Part shown: piece after piece, positions 33,792 to 43,578 of the stretch | Numbering within the stretch: the stretch's first letter is position 1 | Layout of the letters: each line of letters starts with the position of its first letter | Assembly: GCA_963815785.1 (NCBI GenBank) | Contig: CAWFHZ010000018.1 | Coordinates: 71,880-135,879, forward strand | From: DATFVA01 sp963815785 | GTDB lineage: Bacteria; Bacteroidota; Ignavibacteria; Ignavibacteriales; Ignavibacteriaceae | Direction of reading: 5' to 3' | DNA: 64,000 nt | Program-made: the position numbers and the translations under genes | Notes under the pieces: generated by a model | The model's input: the letters and a program-made list of their open reading frames with translations, nothing else | What the model was told of the DNA's origin: nothing | Database searches by the model: none

Positions 33792-34758
33792 TTAGTTTAT
33801 TATTCTAAAATGCTCATCATCAGATAATTTTTTATCAAAGTGTTCTTCATACATCTTTTTATATTTTTCATACAATTCATTTGAAACTTTTTTACCGTTT
33901 ACTTCCATCCCGTTGTCATCCAAATCCAAATTAAGTTTTTCATCTTCACTCTTTTATCAAATTATCTTTTACCATTTCTTCTTTTACCGTATCTATAAAA
34001 TCATTTAATTTTTTCAATTTGATATCAAGTCCGTGAAGTTTAATCTTAATACTTCCCATATTTTTGCCAAGCTCAGACATTGCATCATCCAGTCCTGAAA
34101 GATCAATATCGATATTTTGTATTTCATCCAAATGGTCCTTCATTTCGCTTTTCATTTTTTCAATATTTTCTTTCAGGTCATCCATATTTACGTTAACCTG
34201 AATATTGATATCTTTATTAAGACGATCCATTTCATCGTCAAATTTATCAGAATCAAATTCGATTTTTATTTTTTTGTCCTTCAGTTTTGATAGTTCTGCC
34301 GAGAGTTCTTTCATCCCATCTCTAAAGGCTTCATCATCAAAATGAAATTCAAACTTCTGATTCTTCAGTCCTTCTTTCATTTTGTGCATATCTTCTTTAA
34401 AATTTCTCATATCGAATTTAAAGCCATTTAAATCTGCTTCAATATGATGCGATTTGTTTTGAAGTTTATTAATCCTTTTATAAATCATTCCCCTGTAATC
34501 ATCAATTTCATTGTCAGGAATGCGCTCTCCATCTCTAAAGATTGAAGAGATTTCACCATTGTTGAAGTTAACCTCCCAGCGGCTATCTTTTCCGCCCTCA
34601 TCTTTATAAAAAGAAAATGTCTGATCTGCCCTGCTGTTGGTATCAAGGTGTGCAACTGTTCCCTGGTTTGCTGTGCTGCATCCTGAAAAAACTAACAACA
34701 GCATCATTGGAAGAACTATAAACTGGAAATGTGTTTTAGTAAATATTTTTAATTCCAT
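33792..34758 (-). CDS. Coiled-coil lipoprotein, frameshifted near the end
   Basis: A lipoprotein signal (Leu-Leu-Val-Phe-Ser-Gly-Cys lipobox near residue 27) is followed by a globular start and then about 150 residues of heptad-like helices dominated by Asp, Lys, Met and Leu. The first frame stops at TGA 33946, but coding clearly continues in the +1 frame for 52 more residues to TAA 33792 (Ser-Glu-Asp-Glu-Lys-Leu-Asn-Leu-Asp-Leu, then Val-Asn-Gly-Lys-Lys-Val). Removing one base at about 33951 joins them into one protein of about 321 residues. Such tails occur on BlaR1-associated and anti-sigma-like proteins of Bacteroidota. It is anchored in the membrane; function is unknown. Confidence 0.65.
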
Positions 34759-35013
34759 TGCCTTCTCCTTAATAATGTTGCGAATGCCGGTTTCTTGTTA
34801 TTCAGACGCCGGAGTGGCAATTATGTTTCGCAGACTCACAAATCATATGAACAGCGGTTTGAAATCAAGGATGATCGGAAAAATTCAAGTGCAGTATGCT
34901 TTTTTACTTAACATAAACTTAATGTTTTGTTAATAACTCCTTAACACCAGTCCATAACTTAAGAATTACTTTTGTAATGAATAAAAAGTATTAATAACAA
35001 TAGAGAGGTTAAA

Positions 35014-35151
35014 ATGGCAACAAATTTATTTCATCTCTTAATAGCATTGCTTGCAGGAGCTATCGCAACTTATGATACTTTGAAGAGCAATAAAAGAAAA
35101 AGAAAAGAAACTGGTAATGACAACAGGAAAATTCTGGACTTACAGAACTGA
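35014..35151 (+). CDS. 45-residue single-helix membrane protein
   Basis: The ATG at 35014 is preceded by GAGAGG with 6-7 nt spacing and reads 45 codons to TGA at 35149-35151. One hydrophobic helix (about residues 4-19, Leu-Phe-His-Leu-Leu-Ile-Ala-Leu-Leu-Ala-Gly) is followed by a strongly basic tail (Lys-Ser-Asn-Lys-Arg-Lys-Arg-Lys). The tail should face the cytoplasm. No family is recognised. It lies alone between a divergent lipoprotein gene and the convergent TerB gene. It is credible as a real small protein because of the ribosome site and residue pattern. Confidence 0.6.
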   Translation: MATNLFHLLIALLAGAIATYDTLKSNKRKRKETGNDNRKILDLQN

Positions 35152-35162
35152 CTAAGTTCCGT

Positions 35163-35647
35163 TTAGATATTATTCATTTCCTCCTTAACCAATAATTTTG
35201 TTCCTATTATATCTTCGTGCCCCATATTCAATAAACCCCCGATCTTTTTAATAAGATGATCTTCGTACATATCAAGCTTTTTATCAATGTAAATTAAACG
35301 CCATAAATTCTTTAATAACTCAAATTTTTCATCGTTGTCAAAATTCTGATTAATCAGTTTTGTAAAATCATAAATGCTGTCATCCGATTGCAATCTTTTT
35401 TCAGCAAGCTCAATCAAATCATTCACACAATCATCCTCTAAATCAAAAGTCGATTTCATTATTGAAATAATTTTATCTCTTTCTTCTTCAGTAAAATTAT
35501 CATCAGCTCTTGCCATTTCAATAAAGAGTGTACAGGTTGCTACCTGTAGTTTTTTATTCGCTTCAGTACTCTGATCGTCACTGCCATAATCAAAATTATT
35601 TTGCGTTTTATCAGGTTCAGTAAAAATCTTTTTAAATAGTTTAACAT
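35163..35647 (-). CDS. TerB-family protein with a frameshift near the start
   Basis: The long frame 35163-35516 begins at an internal ATG (Met-Ala-Arg-Ala-Asp-Asp). Coding sequence extends upstream in that frame through Ala-Thr-Cys-Thr-Leu-Phe-Ile-Glu, typical of TerB domains, to Leu-Phe-Lys-Lys-Ile-Phe-Thr-Glu-Pro. The only plausible start, ATG 35645-35647, is out of frame by one base. One extra A in the AAA at about 35641 gives Met-Leu-Lys-Leu-Phe-Lys-Lys-Ile-Phe and a protein of about 161 residues. TerB/DjlA-like domains (acidic helices, Asp-Glu at the metal site) are linked to tellurite and general stress responses. The 3-prime gap to the small membrane gene is 11 nt. Confidence 0.7.
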
Positions 35648-35661
35648 TGTTTTACCAGCAA

Positions 35662-37194
35662 TTAATTAATTTCAATTTCAGTTTCTTTCTCAGGTTTTGG
35701 AGGACGCTCATAAATTTCACATAAATATTTATAGTGTCCGGCTATTTCAGGACTAACCTGATCCCAGCTAAATCTCCACTGCCAGTTTCCACCGGGTTTT
35801 CCTGGAAAATTCATTCTGGTTTCACCACCCAGTCTTAAAACATCCTGCATAGGAATTAAAAGCATATCTGCAACAGAAGCATAAGCTGAATGAATTAATG
35901 CGCCTGTTATATCATCTCCAAAATAGTTAAGATATTGCTGAGCATGTTGATATATATCATTCTTACTATTTTTTTCTTTTTCAAAGTAAGCAACTGTGGT
36001 GTCGTTATCATGAGAACCTGTATATACCAGGCAATTCTTTGTGAAATTATGCGGAAGGAATTTTCTTTCCATACCGGTGCCAAAAGCGAATTGAAGAATT
36101 TTCATACCGGGAAAGTCAAAATCGTCTCTCAATTTTTCAACCGATTTAGTTATAACTCCCAGGTCTTCTGCAATAATCGGCAAAGAACCAAGGTGTTCGT
36201 TTATTGTTCTAAAAAATTTTTCTCCCGGAGCTTTAACCCACTTTCCTGTTTCAGCTGTAGGTGCATCTCCCGGAATTTCCCAGTAGGCATCAAATCCACG
36301 GAAATGATCTATCCTGATAATATCAACAAGGTTAAGCATTTGTTTCATTCTCTGCCGCCACCACAGAAAATCATCTTTTTCCATAACATCCCATTTATAA
36401 AGAGGATTTCCCCAAAGCTGACCGGTCGCACTGAAATAATCGGGAGGAACACCGGCAACAGAAGTAAGATTACCATTCTCATCAACCGAGAACAATTCTT
36501 TATGTGCCCAAAGGTCAGCGCTGTCATATGCAATAAAAATAGGCATATCGCCTATTATTCTTATTCCTTTGGCGTTGGCATATTTCTTAACAGCAGACCA
36601 TTGTTCAAAGAAAATGTACTGTACAAATTTATTATAGTTTATACCTTCTATTAATTTTTTATTCCATTCTGCCAGAGCTTTTTCGTTTCTTTTAACGAGA
36701 ACTTCGTCCCAGTTTGTCCAGATACCTCCGCCATGAAACTCTTTAGCTGCCATAAAGAACGAATAATCATCAAGCCAATCAGAATTTTCTTTACAAAATT
36801 TTTTGAAATTTTTACCTGACAATAATCCATTTGATTTAAATTTCTCAAACGCTTTCTGTAAAAGTTTTCTCTTATAAATAATCAGGTTTCCAAAATCTAC
36901 TTTGTGCTTATTAAAAGAAGGTGGATTTGATATTTCACTTTCAGTTAGTAATCCTTTGTCCCGCAGTTTTTCGGGGCTGATCATATTTGGATTTCCCGCA
37001 AATGCAGAAAAACATTGATATGGAGAATCTCCATATCCTGTAGGTCCTAATGGAAAAACCTGCCAGAGAGTTTGACCGGCAGATTCAAGGAAGTTTATAA
37101 AATTATATGCTTCCGGACCAAAATCGCCAATGCCGAATCTGCCTGGAAGTGAGGTTGGATGCAGTAGAATCCCTGCTGCTCTTTCAAATTTCAT
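35662..37194 (-). CDS. malQ: 4-alpha-glucanotransferase (GH77)
   Basis: This 510-residue amylomaltase transfers alpha-1,4-glucan segments between maltodextrins and releases glucose. Its opening Ala-Gly-Ile-Leu-Leu-His-Pro-Thr-Ser-Leu-Pro is the usual MalQ amino end. The nucleophile Asp lies in Arg-Ile-Asp-His-Phe-Arg-Gly-Phe, the acid/base Glu in Ile-Ala-Glu-Asp-Leu-Gly and the transition-state Asp in Gly-Ser-His-Asp-Asn-Asp. All are intact and the length matches the family. It implies glycogen or maltodextrin turnover in the cytoplasm. TerB starts 14 nt downstream on the same strand, which could mean co-transcription. Confidence 0.95.
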   Translation of the reverse strand: MKFERAAGILLHPTSLPGRFGIGDFGPEAYNFINFLESAGQTLWQVFPLGPTGYGDSPYQCFSAFAGNPNMISPEKLRDKGLLTESEISNPPSFNKHKVDFGNLIIYKRKLLQKAFEKFKSNGLLSGKNFKKFCKENSDWLDDYSFFMAAKEFHGGGIWTNWDEVLVKRNEKALAEWNKKLIEGINYNKFVQYIFFEQWSAVKKYANAKGIRIIGDMPIFIAYDSADLWAHKELFSVDENGNLTSVAGVPPDYFSATGQLWGNPLYKWDVMEKDDFLWWRQRMKQMLNLVDIIRIDHFRGFDAYWEIPGDAPTAETGKWVKAPGEKFFRTINEHLGSLPIIAEDLGVITKSVEKLRDDFDFPGMKILQFAFGTGMERKFLPHNFTKNCLVYTGSHDNDTTVAYFEKEKNSKNDIYQHAQQYLNYFGDDITGALIHSAYASVADMLLIPMQDVLRLGGETRMNFPGKPGGNWQWRFSWDQVSPEIAGHYKYLCEIYERPPKPEKETEIEIN

Positions 37195-37288
37195 TAATAA
37201 CCCGAGAATTTTTAATTGGGTAAAATAAGTAAAGACAAATAAAGATGAAAAAATTTTTTGCTAAGGAAAAAGCCCTCTTTAAAAGAAA

Positions 37289-37325
37289 AATCTCTGTTCC
37301 CCGGCATAACCAGGAAACAGAGATT
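37289..37325 (-). terminator. Terminator of the von Willebrand A lipoprotein gene
   Basis: A 10-bp stem (AATCTCTGTT with AACAGAGATT) closes a C/G-containing loop, 27 nt downstream of the minus-strand stop at 37353. On the minus strand it is followed by TTTCTTTT, a good U-rich tail. Confidence 0.8.
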
Positions 37326-37352
37326 ATGAAAGTTTACTTTAAATTTAATTAT

Positions 37353-38447
37353 TTAATAAATAATACCAGTATATGTTCGTTTTCCATCGGCATTATTTTC
37401 CTTAATAGTTATTTCTACTGTGTGAGCACTAGTTGCACCGGATGTCAAAAATTCTATCAAATAACTGTTTGACAATGCTCCTGTTACAGGGAGAGTAGAA
37501 AGATCTAAACCGGAAGCATCACTGGGAACTATAACAACCGTTCCCCCTGTACATTTAGACATATCCCATGGTCTCTCATCATAGAGGGCTTGCCAGGTAT
37601 ATGCATTAGCTGTATCCGGATCACCACTCCATACTGTGTGAACCGTGATTTTTCCGGATAATTTACTACATAGATTTGCTACACTCCATTCATAAAGTCC
37701 GTTTGGTTGAACTGATTCATCTGTGAAATTTATAAATACTCTTTGTGCATCAGAACGCCACGAGTAATTGGAATCAGCAAAGAATACTCCAAGAACTCCG
37801 TTTTCATCAGACAAACCCAGGCCGAAAGTTGAGGCTTTGGTTTCCAGTGAAGCACTATCAGCACCCGAAAATCCTTCTGTTCTATAGGTTCCGTAACTTC
37901 TATTTAAATATGTTTCTATCGCAGTAGCATTAGTGAAATTTATTCCGCCATTAACGTCCCCATATTGATAACCAACAACAGCAAGTTTCACATCAAGACC
38001 GCTGCTTTGAAGAAGCTGAGAAAATTTTATTATAGAAGTTGCAATTGAATCGGCTTCCTGATCCATACTACCGGAATTATCCACGGTGAAAACTATATCC
38101 GCCTTAAGAATATTGCCTGAACCAACTTTCGTTACCAGGAGTCCTTTTACTTTTGAATCTTCGGTAACAAAAAGATTCTGCTGCGCAACAAGCTGTATCG
38201 GCAGTCCGGTAACAGGGTTTAACAATCCAGTTAAGTTCATTCTGATTCTTGATTCATTTCCGCTGGTTTTAGAAAAAGTGGCAGTGGGCTGAACATTATT
38301 TATTACTGTTGCCGGTACTGTTACGTTTGTAGGATCGGCAGGAATTTCAGAATTGTTATTATTATCAACCGGGTTATCTTTTTTTGAACAACCGCTATAG
38401 ATTGAAATTAATCCCAGTATTATGATAAAAGTAAGAAATTTTTTCAT
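37353..38447 (-). CDS. Lipoprotein with von Willebrand factor A domain
   Basis: This 364-residue protein starts with a lipoprotein signal (Ile-Ser-Ile-Tyr-Ser-Gly-Cys, Cys at about residue 20) and an Asn-rich spacer. A von Willebrand A domain spans about 110-320 and begins with Phe-Thr-Val-Asp-Asn-Ser-Gly-Ser-Met, the metal-dependent adhesion site Asp-x-Ser-x-Ser. The domain is interrupted by loops rich in Tyr and Gly, and a short beta domain follows to the end. It is probably on the membrane or cell surface and binds another protein or matrix; the ligand is unknown. It is a single transcription unit with a clear terminator at 37289-37325. Confidence 0.85.
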   Translation of the reverse strand: MKKFLTFIIILGLISIYSGCSKKDNPVDNNNNSEIPADPTNVTVPATVINNVQPTATFSKTSGNESRIRMNLTGLLNPVTGLPIQLVAQQNLFVTEDSKVKGLLVTKVGSGNILKADIVFTVDNSGSMDQEADSIATSIIKFSQLLQSSGLDVKLAVVGYQYGDVNGGINFTNATAIETYLNRSYGTYRTEGFSGADSASLETKASTFGLGLSDENGVLGVFFADSNYSWRSDAQRVFINFTDESVQPNGLYEWSVANLCSKLSGKITVHTVWSGDPDTANAYTWQALYDERPWDMSKCTGGTVVIVPSDASGLDLSTLPVTGALSNSYLIEFLTSGATSAHTVEITIKENNADGKRTYTGIIY

Positions 38448-39113
38448 GTTCTCTCCTGTTTTTTATGGTAGGTTTTTATTGTACTGCTACTAATAACAGT
38501 TGAGTTAAAGTTATAAAATTGGATTGAGATTATCCAATGCTTATTTCAGAAATTAGCAGGTAAATCAATAATGAATAGGGATTAAGAAATTTTTTTTAAA
38601 ATTATTTTCCAAGATAATACCGAAGTTGTTTATTTATTCAACAGGCGTGCATCAAAAATCACTATCAGAGATATTTATAAATGTCTAATATTCTATAATT
38701 TAAGCTTTGTGGTAACCATTTAAATAACCAGTTTACTTTGAATTTTTATAGAATGTTAACACAAAAGGATTTAGTAAGTTTTATTGAGAGGTCATTAACT
38801 TAACTGAGATTAGTCATAACATTTCTAGTAAACTTTGTTAATTGATTAGGTAATTATTGAGAAAAATAATATCTCAAAATCTGAATGGCTGTAACAAATT
38901 GTTCAGTATTGTAATCCTTTAAAAGATAACCTGTAACCTGTTTCACTATAAAAACCTACTCAATTGTAATTTTTTGAATAATCAATTAAGTTATCCCATC
39001 AGATTATCGATTTTTAAAAGTAAAAACACATTGCAGGCTTACAGATAGGAAAATTTGTAAACCAAAATGGAATTATATTCTCAAGTTTAAATTCTGAATA
39101 AAGGAATTAGTAA
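38448..39113. other. 666-nt A/T-rich gap before the pyruvate dehydrogenase operon
   Basis: This is the longest non-coding stretch of the window and lies between divergent genes. It is strongly A/T-rich. No open frame with a ribosome site, no stable GC-rich hairpin and no tRNA-like fold were seen. It must contain the promoters for aceE (plus) and the lipoprotein (minus); no box can be assigned with confidence. Confidence 0.5.
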
Positions 39114-41792
39114 ATGGCTAAAGATAAAACCAAAGTTGAAGAACTGAATGAAATAGAAACGCGTGAATGGCTCTATTCGCTTGACTACGTATTTGAACAT
39201 GGCGGACCGGAAAGAGTAAAGGAGCTTCTACATCAATTGCAGATACGAGCTCATAAAGCCGGAGTTGATATTCCGTTTTCTGCAAATACTCCTTACATCA
39301 ACACCATTCCTCGTGAAAAACAATCAACGTTTCCGGGAAACCGTGAGATTGAAAGAAGAATAAAAAGCTTAATCCGCTGGAATGCAATGGCAATGGTGGT
39401 AAAAGCAAATAAACTTGAGAGCGGCATCGGCGGACATATTTCTACTTATGCTTCTGCTGCTACTCTTTATGAAATAGGATTTAATCATTTCTTCCGCGGT
39501 AAGGAAGACGATTATGAAGGTGATCAGGTATTTTTTCAGGGTCATGCCTCACCGGGAATTTATGCAAGGGCTTTTCTTGAAGGAAGATTATCGGTTGAAC
39601 AACTTGAAGATTTCAGGAGAGAACTAAAACCATCCGGTGGTTTATCGTCATATCCGCATCCATGGCTTATGCCGGATTTTTGGGAGTTTCCAACTGTTTC
39701 TATGGGACTTGGACCAATAATGGCAATTTACCAGGCACGGTTTAACCGGTATCTCGAGGACCGTGGATTAATTGAAAGAAAAAGAGAAGGTCACGTCTGG
39801 GCATTCCTGGGAGATGGCGAAACGGATGAACCTGAAGCGCTCGGAGCAATAAGTCTTGCCGCAAGAGAAAAACTGGATAACCTCATTTTTGTAATTAATT
39901 GTAATCTGCAAAGACTTGATGGCCCGGTAAGGGGAAACGGAAAAATTATTCAGGAACTCGAGGCTATTTTTCGCGGTGCCGGATGGAATGTTATAAAAGT
40001 AGTCTGGGGAAGTGATTGGGATCCACTTTTAGCTAAAGATTCTGAAGGAAAACTTGTGAAGCGAATGGGAGAAGTTGTTGATGGTCAGTATCAAAAATAT
40101 TCCGTTGAAACCGGCGAGTATATAAGAGAACATTTTTTCGGAGCCGATGAAGATGTACTCGAGATGGTAAAAAATCTTTCGGATGAACAATTGAAGAAAA
40201 TGAAACGCGGCGGTCACGATCCGGAAAAAGTTTATGCTGCTTTTAACGCTGCTGTTGAGCATAAAGGCTCCCCTACTGTAATTCTTGCAAAAACAATTAA
40301 AGGTTATGGACTTGGAGAAAGCGGGGAAGGAAAAAACATTACGCATCAGCAGAAAAAGCTTAATGAAGATGAGATGAAAGAATTCAGATCAAGATTTGGA
40401 ATTCCAATTTCTGATGAAGAGATACCGAGTGCACCATTTTACAGACCTGCAGAGGATAGTCCTGAGATGAAGTATCTTAAAGAAAGAAGAGAAGAACTTG
40501 GAGGTTTCCTTCCAAAAAGAAATAGAAACATCCGCCCTATCAAAACTCCTCCCGAAGATATCTTTGAGGAATTTTATAAAGGGACTGAAGGTCGTGAGGT
40601 TTCAACTACAATGGTTTTTGTTCGGATTCTTGCGAAGCTTTTAAAAGATAAAGAAATTGGTGATTTAATTGTTCCAATAGTTCCGGATGAAGCCAGAACT
40701 TTCGGAATGGAAGCTCTGTTCAGACAAATAGGGATTTATTCTCACGCAGGTCAGTTGTATGAACCCGTTGATAAAGAAAGTCTTCTTTATTACAAAGAGG
40801 CACAGGACGGACAAATACTTGAAGAAGGAATTACTGAAGCTGGTTCAATGGCATCATTCATTGCTGCAGGATCTGCTTATGCAACTCACGGAATAAATAT
40901 GATACCATTCTTCATCTATTATTCAATGTTCGGTTTCCAGAGAATAGGCGATCTGGTATGGGCGGCAGGAGATATGCAGTGCAAAGGTTTTATGCTCGGG
41001 GGAACTGCAGGAAGAACTACACTCAACGGCGAAGGTCTTCAACACCAGGACGGAAATAGTCACCTGCTGGCATATACAGTTCCTAATCTTGTTACTTATG
41101 ATCCTGCATTTGCGTATGAGATTGCAATAATAATTCGTGACGGTATAAAAAGGATGTATGAAGACCAGGAAAATATCTTTTACTATTTAACAGTTATGAA
41201 TGAAAATTACGCTATGCCTCCGATGCCCAAAGGAGCAAAAGAAGGTATTGTGAAGGGTATGTATAAATTTAAATCTTCAAATAAGAAACAGGCAAAGCTT
41301 AAGGCACAACTCTTTGGAAGTGGAACAATAATGAATGAAGCACTGAAAGCTGCTGAAATTCTGGAAGATGAATTTAAAGTTTCCACGGATGTCTGGAGTG
41401 TAACAAGCTATAAAGAATTAAGACGCGATGCTCTTGATGTTGAAAGATGGAATATGCTTCACCCGACGGAGAAACCAAGGCTCCCATACATTTCACAACA
41501 GCTTAAAAATGAAAAGGGAGTTTTTGTTGCAGCCAGCGATTATGTAAAGGCATTGCCCGATTCGATTGCAAAATGGATTCCCGGCACTTTAATGTCATTA
41601 GGTACAGATGGTTTCGGAAGGAGTGAAGGCAGAGCTGAACTCAGAGACTTCTTTGAAGTTGATGCAAAACATATTGTCATTGCAACTTTGTATGCATTGG
41701 CTAAGGAAGATAAGATAAAAATGAATGCTGTAGAAAAAGCAATTAAACAGCTTAATGTCGATCCCGGTAAACCGAACCCGGTTAATTCATAA
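39114..41792 (+). CDS. aceE: Pyruvate dehydrogenase E1 component, homodimeric type
   Basis: This 892-residue enzyme decarboxylates pyruvate with thiamine diphosphate and passes the acetyl group to the lipoyl arms of E2. It is the single-chain AceE form, not the alpha/beta form common in Bacteroidota. The thiamine-binding motif Gly-Asp-Gly-Glu-Thr-Asp-Glu-Pro-Glu begins near residue 230 and ends in Asn-Cys-Asn-Leu-Gln. The substrate loop His and the Glu that activates the cofactor lie in regions matching AceE (Glu-Ala-Gly-Ser-Met near 582). Length is typical (E. coli 887). It is the first gene of the aceE-aceF-lpdA operon, 50 nt before E2. Confidence 0.95.
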   Translation: MAKDKTKVEELNEIETREWLYSLDYVFEHGGPERVKELLHQLQIRAHKAGVDIPFSANTPYINTIPREKQSTFPGNREIERRIKSLIRWNAMAMVVKANKLESGIGGHISTYASAATLYEIGFNHFFRGKEDDYEGDQVFFQGHASPGIYARAFLEGRLSVEQLEDFRRELKPSGGLSSYPHPWLMPDFWEFPTVSMGLGPIMAIYQARFNRYLEDRGLIERKREGHVWAFLGDGETDEPEALGAISLAAREKLDNLIFVINCNLQRLDGPVRGNGKIIQELEAIFRGAGWNVIKVVWGSDWDPLLAKDSEGKLVKRMGEVVDGQYQKYSVETGEYIREHFFGADEDVLEMVKNLSDEQLKKMKRGGHDPEKVYAAFNAAVEHKGSPTVILAKTIKGYGLGESGEGKNITHQQKKLNEDEMKEFRSRFGIPISDEEIPSAPFYRPAEDSPEMKYLKERREELGGFLPKRNRNIRPIKTPPEDIFEEFYKGTEGREVSTTMVFVRILAKLLKDKEIGDLIVPIVPDEARTFGMEALFRQIGIYSHAGQLYEPVDKESLLYYKEAQDGQILEEGITEAGSMASFIAAGSAYATHGINMIPFFIYYSMFGFQRIGDLVWAAGDMQCKGFMLGGTAGRTTLNGEGLQHQDGNSHLLAYTVPNLVTYDPAFAYEIAIIIRDGIKRMYEDQENIFYYLTVMNENYAMPPMPKGAKEGIVKGMYKFKSSNKKQAKLKAQLFGSGTIMNEALKAAEILEDEFKVSTDVWSVTSYKELRRDALDVERWNMLHPTEKPRLPYISQQLKNEKGVFVAASDYVKALPDSIAKWIPGTLMSLGTDGFGRSEGRAELRDFFEVDAKHIVIATLYALAKEDKIKMNAVEKAIKQLNVDPGKPNPVNS

Positions 41793-41842
41793 AAGAGCAT
41801 TTTCTTAATACAGAATGAAAAATTTTTAATCAGGAATTACAA

Positions 41843-43519
41843 ATGGCCACAGAATTCAAATTACCCGAACTTGGAGAAAATATAGATTCGGCTGATATCA
41901 TTAATGTTTTAATTAAATCCGGAGATAGTGTTGATATAGACCAGGGTGTAATAGAAATTGAAACGGATAAAGCAACCATAGAAGTTCCTTCAACAATGAA
42001 AGGAACTGTAAAGCAGGTAAATGTAAAAGAAGGTGATAAGGTTAAAGTTGGCCAGGTTATATTTACTCTTGAAGATGGAAAAACACAACCTAAAAAAAGT
42101 GATGAAAAGTCTACTGATAAAAAAGAGGATAGGAAGGAAAATAACCCTGCAGATGGAAAAGAAGTAAAAACTCCTGCTGACAACAAACCAAAACAGGAAG
42201 TAAAGAATAAAGTTGGCAGTAAAAAAATAATTGAGTTTAAACTTCCGGAACTTGGGGAAAATATTGAATCTGCAGACATCATCAATGTCCTCGTTAGTAA
42301 AGGTGATTCCATTGAACGCGACCAGAGTATTATGGAAATTGAAACTGATAAAGCTACAATTGAAGTTCCTTCAGATGTTAGCGGAAAAGTGATTGATGTT
42401 CTTGTAAAAGCGGGGGATAAAGCTAAAGTCGGACAAACGATTATCAAAGTAGAATCAGAGGAAACCCTGGGAAAAGATGAAAAAACAGAAGCAAAAGTTT
42501 CTGAAGAAGTTGAAATTCAGATAAAGAAACCCGAAGAAATAAAAAAGACAAAAGAAGCAGATGGCAAGCGTGAAAGTTTTAACCCAGGTGAAGTTGATGA
42601 GCAGCCTCCGATAATGACGAATGCAGCCCCTGCGGCACCTTCTGTCAGAAGAATTGCGCGTGAACTTGGTGTCGATATAAATAAAATAAAAGGCACAGGT
42701 CCCAGCGGCAGAATTTCGATGGATGACGTTAAAGCATTTGTAAAAAATATAAACTTAGAAATCGAATCAGGAGGAATTGGAACAGGAGTAAGACAGGAAG
42801 CTCTGCCTGATTTCAGTAAATACGGTGAGGTTGAGCGAAAGGCAATGAGTAAAATCCGCGCAAAAACAGCTGAACATTTAAGCTATGCCTGGGCTGTTAC
42901 TCCGCACGTTACACAGTTTGATAAAGCAGATATTACCAATCTTGAAAAACTGAGAAAAGAATTTAATCCGGAAGTTGAGAAGGCGGGAGGAAAACTTACA
43001 GTTACCTCCATACTTGTGAAAGTACTGACTTCAGCAATTAAGGAGTTTCCCCAGTTCAACTCCAGTGTTGATATGAAAAAAAGCGAAGTAATCTATAAAA
43101 AATATTATAATATCGGGATCGCTGTTGATACTGAAAACGGATTGCTTGTTCCGGTTATTAAAAATGCCGATCGAAAAAATCTAAGAGATATTTCCATTGA
43201 AATGAATCAGCTTGCTGAAAAAGCCAGAAACAGAAAAATCTCCATTGAAGAGATGCAGGGCGGATGTATAACGATTACAAATCTGGGGGGAATTGGCGGA
43301 ACATCATTTACCCCAATTGTTAACTCCCCTGAAGTTGCAATTCTCGGAGTCTCACGCGGAGAGATGGTTCCTGTATATAAAGAAAACCGATTAATCCCAA
43401 GATTAATGCTTCCACTTTCATTGTCTTATGATCATAGAATTATTGATGGTGCAGACGCAGCAAGATTTTTAAGATGGGTTTGTGAAGCTCTCGAACAGCC
43501 TTTGAAATTATTAATGTAA
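41843..43519 (+). CDS. aceF: Dihydrolipoamide acetyltransferase (E2) with two lipoyl domains
   Basis: This 558-residue core subunit of the pyruvate dehydrogenase complex has two near-identical lipoyl domains at about 2-76 and 129-205, with the lipoylated residues Lys43 and Lys170 in Glu-Thr-Asp-Lys-Ala-Thr-Ile-Glu-Val. Acidic/Lys-rich flexible linkers follow each. The peripheral subunit-binding domain lies at about 258-295 (Val-Arg-Arg-Ile-Ala-Arg-Glu-Leu-Gly). The catalytic domain ends with Tyr-Asp-His-Arg-Ile-Ile-Asp-Gly near 528, which holds the active-site His and Asp. It receives acetyl from AceE and makes acetyl-CoA. The two lipoyl domains are similar at the DNA level too, a recent internal duplication. 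Confidence 0.95.
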   Translation: MATEFKLPELGENIDSADIINVLIKSGDSVDIDQGVIEIETDKATIEVPSTMKGTVKQVNVKEGDKVKVGQVIFTLEDGKTQPKKSDEKSTDKKEDRKENNPADGKEVKTPADNKPKQEVKNKVGSKKIIEFKLPELGENIESADIINVLVSKGDSIERDQSIMEIETDKATIEVPSDVSGKVIDVLVKAGDKAKVGQTIIKVESEETLGKDEKTEAKVSEEVEIQIKKPEEIKKTKEADGKRESFNPGEVDEQPPIMTNAAPAAPSVRRIARELGVDINKIKGTGPSGRISMDDVKAFVKNINLEIESGGIGTGVRQEALPDFSKYGEVERKAMSKIRAKTAEHLSYAWAVTPHVTQFDKADITNLEKLRKEFNPEVEKAGGKLTVTSILVKVLTSAIKEFPQFNSSVDMKKSEVIYKKYYNIGIAVDTENGLLVPVIKNADRKNLRDISIEMNQLAEKARNRKISIEEMQGGCITITNLGGIGGTSFTPIVNSPEVAILGVSRGEMVPVYKENRLIPRLMLPLSLSYDHRIIDGADAARFLRWVCEALEQPLKLLM

Positions 43520-43578
43520 GAATCAGTTTCCACTATCTTACTCTTATTTACTGATTGATTTTTACAGGAGAATAATAA

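Noticed and set aside
34637..34933. 98-codon plus-strand open frame
   Set aside because: It overlaps the lipoprotein signal region antisense and lacks a ribosome site.
35935..36654. 239-codon plus-strand open frame
   Set aside because: Antisense to malQ, whose catalytic motifs span the region.
38448..39113. Riboswitch or small RNA in the aceE leader
   Set aside because: No stable GC-rich fold or known motif could be seen by eye in this A/T-rich stretch.
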